Source: Candidatus Latescibacterota bacterium (GTDB taxonomy: Bacteria; JAAXHH01). From it: a stretch of 13,465 nucleotides of DNA. The notes beneath the pieces are model-generated. The model ran no database searches. It saw only the letters and a list, made by a program, of their open reading frames with translations, and was not told the origin of the DNA. Position numbers and translations under genes: made by a program. The stretch covers positions 1 through 13,465 of the forward strand of contig JAJECR010000116.1 in the NCBI GenBank assembly GCA_022821935.1, given 5' to 3'. This document shows positions 1 to 7,203 of this stretch, one piece after another. Position 1 is the stretch's first letter; the number at the start of each line of letters is the position of its first letter.

Positions 1-73
1 CGACGGCCTCCACCTGTTCGGCCTGGAGCCCGAGTTCTCCGGATATCTTGGTGATATGCGTGTTGTCACTCAT
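1..73 (-). CDS. tex: Tex-like RNA-binding transcription accessory protein, N-terminal fragment
   Basis: Only the first 24 codons are in the window; the gene continues past the left edge. The visible stretch contains ITKISGELGLQAEQVEAV. This resembles the start of Tex/YhgF proteins, where an 'I-x-x-E-L-x-x-x-x-x-Q-V-x-A-x' helix precedes the LL(D/E)EGNT(V/I)PFIARYRKE segment, which would lie just outside the window. Tex is a cytoplasmic S1-domain nucleic-acid-binding protein linked to transcription. The start is uncertain: an in-frame ATG four codons upstream (CAT at 83-85) is also possible. A GAGG sits 1 base before that upstream ATG and 13 bases before the ATG at 73, so neither spacing is ideal. 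The gene follows the SelA-like gene on the same strand after about 60 bases and may be cotranscribed with it. The family call rests on a short segment and could be wrong. Confidence 0.5.
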   Translation of the reverse strand, partial: MSDNTHITKISGELGLQAEQVEAV

Positions 74-104
74 GTGTAATGTCATGCCTCGCGTACTGGC
101 TCGC

Positions 105-152
105 GCGCCCAGTATCTCACGCGCCCAGTATCTCACGCGCCTAAAATCTCCC
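105..152. repeat. Three-unit 16-bp tandem repeat over a gene end
   Basis: Units lie at 105-120 and 121-136 (identical, GCGCCCAGTATCTCAC on the plus strand) and at 137-152 (four mismatches of 16). The third unit is the true C-terminal coding end of the SelA-like gene (R-E-I-L-G-A). The other two extend through and past its stop codon. Read on the minus strand, each unit can encode R-E-I-L-G-A, followed by a stop or by CGA. This looks like serial slippage or duplication of the gene end towards tex. Confidence 0.85.
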
Positions 153-1338
153 TCAACCTCAGGGCCACCCGTTCCGGTTCGCCCGCCTTCAGGCAGACCG
201 GGCCGAAGAGCACGATCCCTTCCGAGACCCTCCCGGTATTGGCCTGGATGGGGGGATCGCCCATCTGCAGTTCGATTATCACGTCCAGGGCGGTCTTGCC
301 CGCCGCGGATTCGTCCAGTTTCAATACGGCCATCGGTACCTCGCTTGGCCTGCTGTCGGCGTCGATCGTGAACCGGCCTCCGGGCATATCCCCGGCGGCG
401 GCCACGAGTTCGTCCATGCGGTCCCGCCACGCCGCGGCGCGCGCCTCGAGGTGTTCACCGGCAAAGCGCCTAAGGGCGGTCAGCAGGCCGACAATCTGTT
501 CTTTCCCTACCTTGCAGGGCCTCCCGATGCCATGGTGGGGCGCGCCGGGCAAGGCCGACTTGTCGATGAGGGACTCGGGCGGATTCCACTGCTGATTCAA
601 TACGTCCATATCGAGATGCTGAAGCGCCGCGCACATGATGAGGTCCCGGCGGCCGCAGAGGATGCCGGAGCCCTGGGGACCGCCGATGGCCTTGCCGCCG
701 CTGAAGGCCACGAGGTCGGCACCCTGGGATATGAAGGTCCGCAGGTTCGACCGGGGCGGCAACTGTCCGGCGGCGTCGACGATCACCGGTACGCCGTGGG
801 CGCGGGCGACTTCGACCACTTCTTCCAGGGGCGGCAGCGACCGGGGATTGGCCACGTAGCATATGGCCGCCGTCCGTTCCGTGACGGCGTCGGCGATCTC
901 CCACGCTTCCGTATCCCGCACACCCGCCCCGCTGTATCGGTCCGCGATGCCCACCTCGACGAGTTTTACGCCGACGGAACGAATCGCGTGGTCGTAGAAA
1001 TTCCGCTGGCTGCGGGACATGATGACTTCGTTCTTCATGCCCTCCGTGTCCGGCAGCCGGTTCATCTTGCCGGGATCCGGCCCGGTGACGCAGGCCGCCG
1101 TGCCTAGGAGGAGCCCCGCGGCCGCGCCGGATGTGACGTATCCCGCTTCGGCCCCGGTGATCTCCGCGATGATCTCGCTCGCGCGGGCCTGAAGCTCGGC
1201 GATGTCGACGCAGTACTGCGATGCCTCGCGCATGGCGTCCGCTACTTCCGGATCCATGATGCTGCCGCTGAGCCGGGTGGTCGGACCCGACGCGTTGATG
1301 ATCGGCCGCACACCGATCCGTTCGTAGATGTTGGGCAT
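133..1338 (-). CDS. SelA-like PLP-dependent enzyme (fold type I lyase/transferase)
   Basis: A 401-residue protein of the SelA-like PLP family, which includes selenocysteine synthase, D-glucosaminate-6-phosphate ammonia-lyase and many uncharacterised relatives. It starts with YERIGVRPIINASGPTTRLSG, the usual opening of the compact members that lack the N-terminal domain of true SelA. The cofactor aspartate is D188 in VIVDAAGQLPP. The Schiff-base lysine is K216 in AFSGGKAIGGPQGSG. I chose the ATG at 1338 because AGGG lies about 8 bases upstream and the conserved region begins at once. An in-frame TTG at 1416 has no ribosome site and overlaps a possible promoter. No selB, selD or tRNA-Sec is visible, so a role in selenocysteine synthesis is unlikely. 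An amino-sugar or hydroxy-amino-acid lyase is more likely; the substrate is unknown. The gene is divergent from the menaquinone operon. Confidence 0.85.
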   Translation of the reverse strand: MPNIYERIGVRPIINASGPTTRLSGSIMDPEVADAMREASQYCVDIAELQARASEIIAEITGAEAGYVTSGAAAGLLLGTAACVTGPDPGKMNRLPDTEGMKNEVIMSRSQRNFYDHAIRSVGVKLVEVGIADRYSGAGVRDTEAWEIADAVTERTAAICYVANPRSLPPLEEVVEVARAHGVPVIVDAAGQLPPRSNLRTFISQGADLVAFSGGKAIGGPQGSGILCGRRDLIMCAALQHLDMDVLNQQWNPPESLIDKSALPGAPHHGIGRPCKVGKEQIVGLLTALRRFAGEHLEARAAAWRDRMDELVAAAGDMPGGRFTIDADSRPSEVPMAVLKLDESAAGKTALDVIIELQMGDPPIQANTGRVSEGIVLFGPVCLKAGEPERVALRLREILGA

Positions 1339-1387
1339 GCGCGACCCTGGCATGAATCGAAGGATGGTTTCGCGAAAAGCAGCACTA

Positions 1388-1416
1388 ATGCTATTACATC
1401 GTCCCGCGGTATGCAA
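1388..1416 (-). promoter_or_regulatory. Possible sigma70-type promoter for the SelA-like gene
   Basis: On the minus strand TTGCAT (1416-1411) and TAGCAT (1393-1388) are 17 bases apart. This places a transcript start near 1381, about 40 bases before the chosen ATG. Both hexamers are only partial matches, so this is tentative. Confidence 0.3.
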
Positions 1417-1571
1417 CCTGTTTTTTTGCGATTTCGGTCAGTTGACGCGACGCGCGCCGGATCAGGTGGCACATCCAGGGTTGAAATTGGCGTAAGTACC
1501 GGTAGTTGTGGGAAATCGAGTCCGGCCGGCGTGACCGATCCGAAGGGCCGGTCGGCAGCACCAGTAATGCA

Positions 1572-1600
1572 TTGACTTGGCACGCTGTGAAGCGTATTTT
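1572..1600 (+). promoter_or_regulatory. Sigma70-type promoter of the mqn operon
   Basis: TTGACT (1572-1577) and TATTTT (1595-1600) are exactly 17 bases apart. The predicted start of transcription is near 1607, giving a 5' leader of about 70 bases before the ATG at 1675. It is one of the best promoter matches in the window and is correctly placed for the operon. Confidence 0.6.
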
Positions 1601-1674
1601 AGACCGGCGGAAAAACCACCGCGGGAAGGCGCTGGACGTCGTGTCAACCCAGAACTCCGAAAGACTGTAACCCA

Positions 1675-3120
1675 ATGGCCCACAAAGATTTAAATTCGTT
1701 TGTCGATCTGCTCAGGGAAGAAGGTGAACTGAAGGAGATCGCCGTCGAGATCGATCCCGAGCTGGAGATCAGCGCCATCGCGGACCGCGTGGTCAAGGAG
1801 AATGGTCCCGCGTTGCTCTTCACCAATGTCAAGGGACATCCCGGCGTGCCGGTGCTCATCAACACCTTCGGGTCCAGGCGGCGCATGGAACTTGCCCTGG
1901 GCACGGAGGACCTGGACGACATCGCGGCTGAAATTGCCGACCTGATCAATCCCCGGGTGCCGGCCTCGCTCGCGGGCAAGCTGCAGATGCTGCCCAGGCT
2001 CGCCCGGTTAAAGGATACCCAGGCCAGGACCGTGCGCAACGGCCCCTGCCAGGAAATAGTCGAGACGGACGCGGCGTCTCTCGAAAGCATTCCGGTGATC
2101 AAGTGCTGGCCCGGCGATGGCGGGAAGTACATTACCTTTCCCCAGGTGATTACGAGACATCCCGAGAAGGGCACGCGCAACGTGGGCATGTACCGGCTGC
2201 AGGTCTTCGATGACAAGACCCTGGGCCTGCACTGGCAACGGCACAAGGGCGGCGCCCACCACTACCACGTCGCCGAAGAGAAGGGCGAGCGGCTGGAGGT
2301 CGCCATCGTACTGGGCCCCGATCCGGAAACCATGTACGCCGCGACGGCGCCCCTGCCCGACGAGATCGACGAGTATATGCTGGCCGGATTCCTTCGCAGG
2401 CAGCCTGTTGAGCTGGTGAAGTGCCGCACGGTAGACCTGGAGGTGCCGGCCAATGCCCAGTTCGTCCTGGAGGGCTACGCCGAACCCGGTGAACGGCGCA
2501 TGGAGGGTCCCTTCGGAGATCACCAGGGCTACTACTCGCTGCCCGACGAGTACCCCGTGTTTCATCTCACGGCCGTCACGCGCAGGGAAGAACCCGTCTA
2601 CCCCACGATTATCGTCGGACCGCCGCCGCAGGAAGACGGTTGGCTCGGGAAGGCGACGGAACGTATCTTCCTTCCGCTCCTCAAGACCACGCTGCCGGAG
2701 ATCGTGGACATCGAACTGCCCGTCGAAGGCATCTTCCACAACCTCGCCATCGTCTCCATCGACAAGCGGTTTCCGGGCCACGCCCGGAAGGTGATGCACG
2801 CCCTCTGGGGCCTGGGCCAGATGATGTTCACCAAGGTGATTATCGTTGTGGACAGGGACGTGGACGTGCATAATATGAGGGAAGTCGCCTGGCGGGTCGG
2901 CGTTTCCATCGATCCGAAGCGGGACCTGCTGATCAGCGAAGGGCCCTGCGATGTCCTGGACTTCTCCGCGCAGACCGCGGACGTAAGCGGCAAGCTGGGC
3001 ATCGACGCCACCGAGAAATGGCCGGACGAGGGATTCGACCGCGGGTGGCCGGAAATCCTGCGCATGCCCGAAGAAGTCGACCGGCGCATCGACGCGCTCT
3101 GGCCGAAACTTGACCTGTAA
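1675..3120 (+). CDS. mqnL: UbiD-family decarboxylase of the futalosine menaquinone pathway (MqnL-like)
   Basis: A 481-residue member of the UbiD family, full length for the group. These enzymes use prenylated FMN (made by UbiX) to decarboxylate aromatic rings. In the futalosine pathway the UbiD-like step removes the carboxyl from the prenylated 6-naphthoate ring. The N-terminus (DLNSFVDLLREEGELKEI) is typical. N169 and R174 in RNVGMYR and the segment E277-G-P-F-G-D282-H-x-G-Y-Y match the prFMN and active-site positions of the family, including the catalytic Glu-Arg-acid set. The exact biochemical step is inferred from the next three genes; by sequence alone another UbiD substrate is possible. 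The ribosome site is weak (GAAAGA about 10 bases upstream). It is first in the operon, 36 bases before mqnE. Its 3' end carries a short direct repeat that includes the stop codon. Confidence 0.85.
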   Translation: MAHKDLNSFVDLLREEGELKEIAVEIDPELEISAIADRVVKENGPALLFTNVKGHPGVPVLINTFGSRRRMELALGTEDLDDIAAEIADLINPRVPASLAGKLQMLPRLARLKDTQARTVRNGPCQEIVETDAASLESIPVIKCWPGDGGKYITFPQVITRHPEKGTRNVGMYRLQVFDDKTLGLHWQRHKGGAHHYHVAEEKGERLEVAIVLGPDPETMYAATAPLPDEIDEYMLAGFLRRQPVELVKCRTVDLEVPANAQFVLEGYAEPGERRMEGPFGDHQGYYSLPDEYPVFHLTAVTRREEPVYPTIIVGPPPQEDGWLGKATERIFLPLLKTTLPEIVDIELPVEGIFHNLAIVSIDKRFPGHARKVMHALWGLGQMMFTKVIIVVDRDVDVHNMREVAWRVGVSIDPKRDLLISEGPCDVLDFSAQTADVSGKLGIDATEKWPDEGFDRGWPEILRMPEEVDRRIDALWPKLDL

Positions 3121-3141
3121 AGACTGTAACTTGACCTGTAA
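3107..3141. repeat. 14-bp direct repeat spanning the mqnL stop codon
   Basis: AACTTGACCTGTAA occurs at 3107-3120 and 3128-3141 with the 7-base spacer AGACTGT, a 21-base period present about 1.7 times. The first copy is the coding end (K)-L-D-L-stop. The second copy lies in the leader of mqnE, just before its GGAG ribosome site. Confidence 0.85.
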
Positions 3142-3156
3142 GCCCCGGAGACGGAT

Positions 3157-4323
3157 GTGTTTGAAGCACTGATCGCAGCAGCCGGCCTGGAAGACATCCA
3201 CGGGAAAGTCCTGGCGGGCGAACGGCTTTCGGCCGACGACGGGAGAAGGCTCTACCGGCACCGCAACCTGCCGGCCGTCGGCTACCTGGCGAACCTGGTG
3301 CGCGAGCGCATGCACGGCGACCGGGTCTACTTCGTGCGCAACCAGCACCTGAACTACACCAATATCTGTAACAAGAGCTGCCTGTTCTGTTCCTTCTACG
3401 CCCTGCCGAAGGACCCCGAGGGGTACGTGCTTTCGCCGGACGACATCCGGGCGCGGATGGAGACCTACGCGGACATCCCGATCTCCGAGATTCATATGGT
3501 CGGGGGGGTGAACCCGAAGCTGCCCTACGCCTATTATCTGGACATCGTCCGGGCGATCAAGGATGTGCGGCCTGGCGTGTCGCTCAAAGCTTTCACCATG
3601 ATCGAGCTCGAACAGATCCGCAGAATTGCGAAAAAGCCCATGGACGAGACCCTGCGGGACTTGAAGGAAGCCGGAGTGGACGCGCTGCCCGGCGGCGGCG
3701 CCGAGGTATTCAGCGAAAGGGTGCACGAGGAGCTGTTCCAGGCCAAGTCGGATTCCGACAAGTGGCTGGAGACCGCCCGGGTCGCCCACGAGGTGGGACT
3801 GCCCTCCAATGCGACCATGCTCTACGGCCACGTGGAGCAGACGGAGGAGAAAGTCTACCACCTCATGAAACTGCGGGAACTGCAGGACGAGACGCAGGGG
3901 CTGCTGGCCTTCATTCCCCTGTCGTGGCACCCGGAGCGCACGGCCATCGACCACCTGCCCGGTCCGACGGGCCAGGCGGACCTGCGGGAAATCGCGGTGG
4001 CCCGTCTCATGCTGGACAACATCCCGCACATCAAGTCCTTCTGGATCATGAACACCCCGGCGGTGACACAGGTGGGACTGTGGTATGGCGCGGACGACAT
4101 GGACGGCAGCGTCCTGGAGTATGAAATCACGCGCAACCCGGTCACGGACCGCATGCAGGCCCTGACCCGTACCCAGATGCTCGACATGATCAGCGAGTCG
4201 GGACGGCAGCCTGTCGAACGCGACGCGCTCTACAACATCGTCGACCAGCCGGAATCGACCCGGCCGGCTTACCTGGATACGGTCGAAGGCGTGACCGAAG
4301 CAGCCGCTGAGAGCGCTGGATAG
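3157..4323 (+). CDS. mqnE: Aminofutalosine synthase MqnE (radical SAM)
   Basis: A 388-residue radical SAM enzyme. It joins 3-[(1-carboxyvinyl)oxy]benzoate, the MqnA product, to the adenosyl part of SAM to give aminofutalosine. The [4Fe-4S] cysteines C71, C75 and C78 form CNKSCLFC after N-Y-T-N, as in MqnE/MqnC/CofH relatives. LPGGGAEVF is at 177-185, ATMLYGHVE follows, and RELQDETQGLLAFIPLSWHP is a typical MqnE block that separates it from MqnC. The start is GTG at 3157, supported by GGAG at 3147-3150 with a 6-base gap. An out-of-frame ATG two bases earlier is not used. The last 20 or so residues (rich in A, E, T) look like a non-conserved tail. It lies 5 bases upstream of mqnC and translation is probably coupled. 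Confidence 0.93.
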   Translation: MFEALIAAAGLEDIHGKVLAGERLSADDGRRLYRHRNLPAVGYLANLVRERMHGDRVYFVRNQHLNYTNICNKSCLFCSFYALPKDPEGYVLSPDDIRARMETYADIPISEIHMVGGVNPKLPYAYYLDIVRAIKDVRPGVSLKAFTMIELEQIRRIAKKPMDETLRDLKEAGVDALPGGGAEVFSERVHEELFQAKSDSDKWLETARVAHEVGLPSNATMLYGHVEQTEEKVYHLMKLRELQDETQGLLAFIPLSWHPERTAIDHLPGPTGQADLREIAVARLMLDNIPHIKSFWIMNTPAVTQVGLWYGADDMDGSVLEYEITRNPVTDRMQALTRTQMLDMISESGRQPVERDALYNIVDQPESTRPAYLDTVEGVTEAAAESAG

Positions 4324-4328
4324 CCGCC

Positions 4329-5441
4329 ATGATAGCTGATATCGCAGAAAAGGTCCTGGCAGGCACGCGGTTGACCGCCGAGGATGGGCGCAGGCTGTTC
4401 CGGCACCCGAACGTCTCCGAACTGGGCATGCTCGCCGACCACGTGCGGCGGACAAGGCACCCCGAACCGGTGGTGACTTACAACATCGGCCGGAACATCA
4501 ATTACACCAATGTGTGCTGGGTGCGCTGCAAGTTCTGCGCCTTCTATCGTCCTCCGGGCCACCAGGATGGATACACGCTGCCGGACGAGGAGATCTTCGC
4601 CAAGGTCGAGGAGCTGATCGCCGTTGGAGGCGACACCCCGGAGTCCTGCGAAATCCTCATGCAGGGCGGGCTTAATCCAAAACTGAAGATCGACTACTAT
4701 GAACGGCTCTTCTCGGAAATCACCCGGCGCTATCCTGCGGCCTATCTCCATTCGCTTTCCGTGGCGGAGATCGTATACCTCGCCCACATCTCGCGGATCA
4801 CGGTGGAGGAAGCGCTGATCCGCCTGCGCGAAGCCGGACTGAAATCCCTCCCGGGCGCCGGCGCCGAGATCCTGGATACCGAGGTGCGCGACGCCATCGC
4901 TTACCGGAAGGAAACGGTAAAGGAATGGCTGGACGTGCACAGCCTGACCCATCGGCTGGGCATGAAGTCGACGGCCACCATGATGTTCGGATCGGTTGAA
5001 ACCGTCGAACACCGATTGAAGCACCTGCTCCGCGTTCGTGAAGTACAGGACGATTCCCTGGCCGGCCACGACGGATATTTCACGGCCTTCATCGCCTGGA
5101 GCTTCCAGCCCGAGGGCACGGAACTGCCCGATACGCGTAAGGCGACCGGGTACGACTACCTGCGCACCGTGGCCGTCGCCCGGCTCATGCTGGACAACAT
5201 AGACAACATTCAGGCGTCCTACGTGACGCAGGGACCCAAGATCGCGCAAATCGCCCTCGGTTACGGGGTGAACGATTTCGGCAGCACCATGATGGAAGAG
5301 AACGTCATAAGCGCGGGGGGCACGAGCTTCGTGATGCCCACCCCGGAGATCGAGCGGCTGATCAGCGACGCGGGGTTCGTTCCGCACCGGCGCAACACGC
5401 GCTACGAGTTAGTGGGGAATGGTCAACAAAACCCGTCTTAA
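4329..5441 (+). CDS. mqnC: Cyclic dehypoxanthinyl futalosine synthase MqnC (radical SAM)
   Basis: A 370-residue radical SAM enzyme that cyclises dehypoxanthine futalosine. The cluster cysteines are C63, C67 and C70 (CWVRCKFC) after NYTNVC. LPDEEIFAKVEELIA, ILMQGGLNPKLKIDYYE, LPGAGAEIL (174-182) and TATMMFGSVET are the MqnC signatures. Two small differences from the pattern I remember: about five extra residues near 102-107 (GGDTPESCEI instead of GGTQI) and about six to eight extra near 243-249 in the QDxxGGFTAF loop. GAGAE replaces the common GGGAE. The ribosome site is poor and the gene begins 5 bases after the mqnE stop, so coupling to mqnE is likely. It overlaps mqnA by 23 bases. It is homologous to its neighbour mqnE, as usual in this pathway. 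Confidence 0.93.
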   Translation: MIADIAEKVLAGTRLTAEDGRRLFRHPNVSELGMLADHVRRTRHPEPVVTYNIGRNINYTNVCWVRCKFCAFYRPPGHQDGYTLPDEEIFAKVEELIAVGGDTPESCEILMQGGLNPKLKIDYYERLFSEITRRYPAAYLHSLSVAEIVYLAHISRITVEEALIRLREAGLKSLPGAGAEILDTEVRDAIAYRKETVKEWLDVHSLTHRLGMKSTATMMFGSVETVEHRLKHLLRVREVQDDSLAGHDGYFTAFIAWSFQPEGTELPDTRKATGYDYLRTVAVARLMLDNIDNIQASYVTQGPKIAQIALGYGVNDFGSTMMEENVISAGGTSFVMPTPEIERLISDAGFVPHRRNTRYELVGNGQQNPS

Positions 5442-6234
5442 CGCTGTAAGTTACCTGAACACCAGGCCCCTGACCTATGGCCTGGAACACGGCGGCCTGG
5501 ATCACGGATTCGAAATCCTCTACGATATCCCTTCCGTGTGCGCCAGGCAGGTGAGGACGGGCGAGGCCTCGGCGGGCGTCATTCCAAGTATCGAGTATGC
5601 GCGGAGTGCGGTGCCTTACGCCATCGTTCCCGGGATCTCCATCGCGTCCGACGGACCGGTCGGCAGCATTCTCCTGTTCCACAAGGTGCCGCTCCGCCGG
5701 ATCCGGACCGTGGCGATGGACGTGGGCTCCCGGACTTCGGTCGCCCTGGCCCGGATCGTCCTGCGGGAAAGATACGGCCTGGATTTCGATTCCGTCGACC
5801 GTCCGCCGGACGTGCCGGCGATGCTGGAAGGAGCGGACGCGGCCCTGGTCATCGGCGACGCCGCTTTAGAAAGTACGGATCGTCCCGAACCGCGGCTGGA
5901 CCTGGGGGAAGCTTGGCGTGAACTGACCGGGCTGCCCTTCGTGTATGCTTTCTGGGCTGGGAAGGGGGACGGTCTCGCGCCCGGTGAGGTCGAACTGCTG
6001 ATCGAGTCGAAGAAACAGGGGATGGCCGCATTGGACGAAATCGCCGGAGTGCACGCCCGAAACCGTTCCCGGCCACCATCCTTCTATGCGTCGTACCTGA
6101 GGGACAACCTGGTCTACGATCTGGGCGAACGGGAGCGAAGCGGACTCACGGAGTTTTATGGACTGGCCCGTACCCTCGGCCTGGTCCCCGACGTACCTGA
6201 ACTGCGGTTCTATTCGCGTCAAAGAAGGAGATGA
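5419..6234 (+). CDS. mqnA: Chorismate dehydratase MqnA
   Basis: A 271-residue protein of usual MqnA length. It removes water from chorismate to make 3-[(1-carboxyvinyl)oxy]benzoate, the first committed step of the futalosine pathway, in the cytoplasm. The fold is of the periplasmic-binding-protein type. LNAVSYLNTRPLTYGL at 7-22, GVIPSIEYA, ALVIGDAAL and LDLGEAWRELTGLPFVYAFW are family signatures. The ATG at 5419 is the only possible start, because a stop (TAG at 5410-5412) lies three codons upstream in frame. GGGGA abuts the ATG directly, too close to act as a normal ribosome site, so translation probably depends on ribosomes finishing mqnC, which it overlaps by 23 bases. Its stop TGA lies within the leader of the next gene. 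Confidence 0.93.
   Translation: MVNKTRLNAVSYLNTRPLTYGLEHGGLDHGFEILYDIPSVCARQVRTGEASAGVIPSIEYARSAVPYAIVPGISIASDGPVGSILLFHKVPLRRIRTVAMDVGSRTSVALARIVLRERYGLDFDSVDRPPDVPAMLEGADAALVIGDAALESTDRPEPRLDLGEAWRELTGLPFVYAFWAGKGDGLAPGEVELLIESKKQGMAALDEIAGVHARNRSRPPSFYASYLRDNLVYDLGERERSGLTEFYGLARTLGLVPDVPELRFYSRQRRR
6225..6230 (+). promoter_or_regulatory. Ribosome binding site choosing the DUF362 start
   Basis: AAGGAG is 6 bases before the ATG at 6237 and 0 bases before an earlier in-frame ATG at 6231. The spacing selects 6237. The site lies inside the last codons of mqnA. Confidence 0.7.
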
Positions 6235-6236
6235 TC

Positions 6237-7196
6237 ATGGCATCGACAACGACGGTGGGAATCGGAACGGGCAGTAACCGCCGCGAGAACGTGCGCGTCG
6301 CGGTCGAACGCTCCGCCCCGCAACTCGCCTCCCTCATGAGGGAGGAAGTCATGCTCAAGCCGAATTTCCTCTCCGGCACCAACCCGGTGGTCTGTACCCA
6401 TCCCGACGCCGTCCGCGGCGTGCTGGACGTCATCATGACCCTGCCCCGCAAACCCGGGCGGGTCCTGATCGCCGAAGGCGGCAATGAAACCGTGCCCGGG
6501 GAATGCTTCCGCCACATGGGCTACACCGACATTCCGGATGAATACGACATCCCCATCGAACTGGTGGACCTGAACCAGGAAACACACTGGCGCAACACCC
6601 GGGTATACATGGTCGACGGCTCGTGGACCACGGTACGGATGCCGCGCACTGTGCTGGACTGCCCCTGCGTCATCTCCGTCGCCGTGGCCAAGACCCATGA
6701 CGGCGCCATGGTCACCCTGGCGCTAAAAAACCTGATCATGGGTACGATTTTGAAGAAAGACCGTATCAAGGTGCACGGATACACGACCCACCACGATCGG
6801 CGCCATCCGCAGGAAGCCCGGGCGCTGAGCAGGAACCTGATCCGTCTCGCCCGCCACCTCTACCCTCACTACAGCGTGGTGGACGGCACGGTGGGCATAC
6901 AGGGCAATGGTCCGGGAGGCACCGACACCGTGCCCCTGGGACTGGCCGCGGCCGGGGAAGACACCGTCGCCGTGGACGCCGTCATCTCGAAGGCCATGGG
7001 GTTCGAGCCCCTTGAAGTGGGCACGGTCTTCTACGGGGACGCCATTGGTCTCGGCGTGGGCGACCTGGAACGGATACGCGTCAACGGCGGCAGGCTGGAT
7101 GAACTTGCCCTGTCCTTCAAGGGACACGAATCCATCGATCTGCAGCGCCAGTGGGCCATCGAAGGGGCGTGGGAATCGGCTGCCGTCGGCGCTTGA
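6237..7196 (+). CDS. DUF362-domain protein at the end of the mqn operon
   Basis: A 319-residue DUF362 protein. VMLKPNFLSGTNPVVCTHP near the N-terminus, VLIAEGG, then VAKTHDGAMVTLALKNLIMG (K152, T153, H154) and a VDGTVGIQGNGP block are the family's conserved elements. Many DUF362 proteins carry a C-terminal ferredoxin domain or a Tat signal. This one has neither: there is no CxxCxxC cluster, no signal peptide and no membrane segment, so it is a single-domain cytoplasmic form. The biochemical role of the family is not established. It starts within 3 bases of the mqnA stop, has the best ribosome site in the operon, and ends 7 bases before a gene on the other strand, so it is certainly cotranscribed with the menaquinone genes. 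A link to menaquinone or to iron-sulphur enzyme function is inferred from context only. Confidence 0.85.
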   Translation: MASTTTVGIGTGSNRRENVRVAVERSAPQLASLMREEVMLKPNFLSGTNPVVCTHPDAVRGVLDVIMTLPRKPGRVLIAEGGNETVPGECFRHMGYTDIPDEYDIPIELVDLNQETHWRNTRVYMVDGSWTTVRMPRTVLDCPCVISVAVAKTHDGAMVTLALKNLIMGTILKKDRIKVHGYTTHHDRRHPQEARALSRNLIRLARHLYPHYSVVDGTVGIQGNGPGGTDTVPLGLAAAGEDTVAVDAVISKAMGFEPLEVGTVFYGDAIGLGVGDLERIRVNGGRLDELALSFKGHESIDLQRQWAIEGAWESAAVGA

Positions 7197-7203
7197 ACCG
7201 GGG

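Larger units (their letters stand above)
1339..1674. other. Divergent intergenic region
   Basis: This 336-base stretch separates the SelA-like gene (left) from the menaquinone operon (right). Open frames crossing it show no family resemblance and I treat them as noise. It holds a left-facing weak promoter, a right-facing good promoter, a run of seven T at about 1421-1427, and an inverted repeat GACCG (1533-1537) / CGGTC (1549-1553) about 20 bases upstream of the right-facing -35. The inverted repeat could be an operator, but nothing proves it. I see no RNA gene or riboswitch. Confidence 0.6.

Noticed and set aside
470..904. Open frames overlapping the SelA-like gene on both strands (for example 451-1107 plus and 470-904 minus)
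   Set aside because: They are shadows of a well-supported PLP enzyme; their translations are R/P/G-rich and match no family.
1660..3130. A 12-base direct repeat (AAAGACTGTAAC at 1660-1671 and 3119-3130) flanking mqnL
   Set aside because: Several 12-base repeats are expected by chance in a window this long, and nothing else suggests mobility. The placement is curious but weak.
2008..4455. A very long minus-strand open frame (815 codons) opposite mqnL and mqnE
   Set aside because: High GC and codon bias of the plus-strand genes keep the opposite frame open. The translation is H/V/R-rich with no domain, while the plus strand encodes clear UbiD and MqnE proteins.
4269..5387. Long minus-strand open frame opposite mqnC
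   Set aside because: Same shadow effect; the mqnC signatures on the plus strand are unambiguous.
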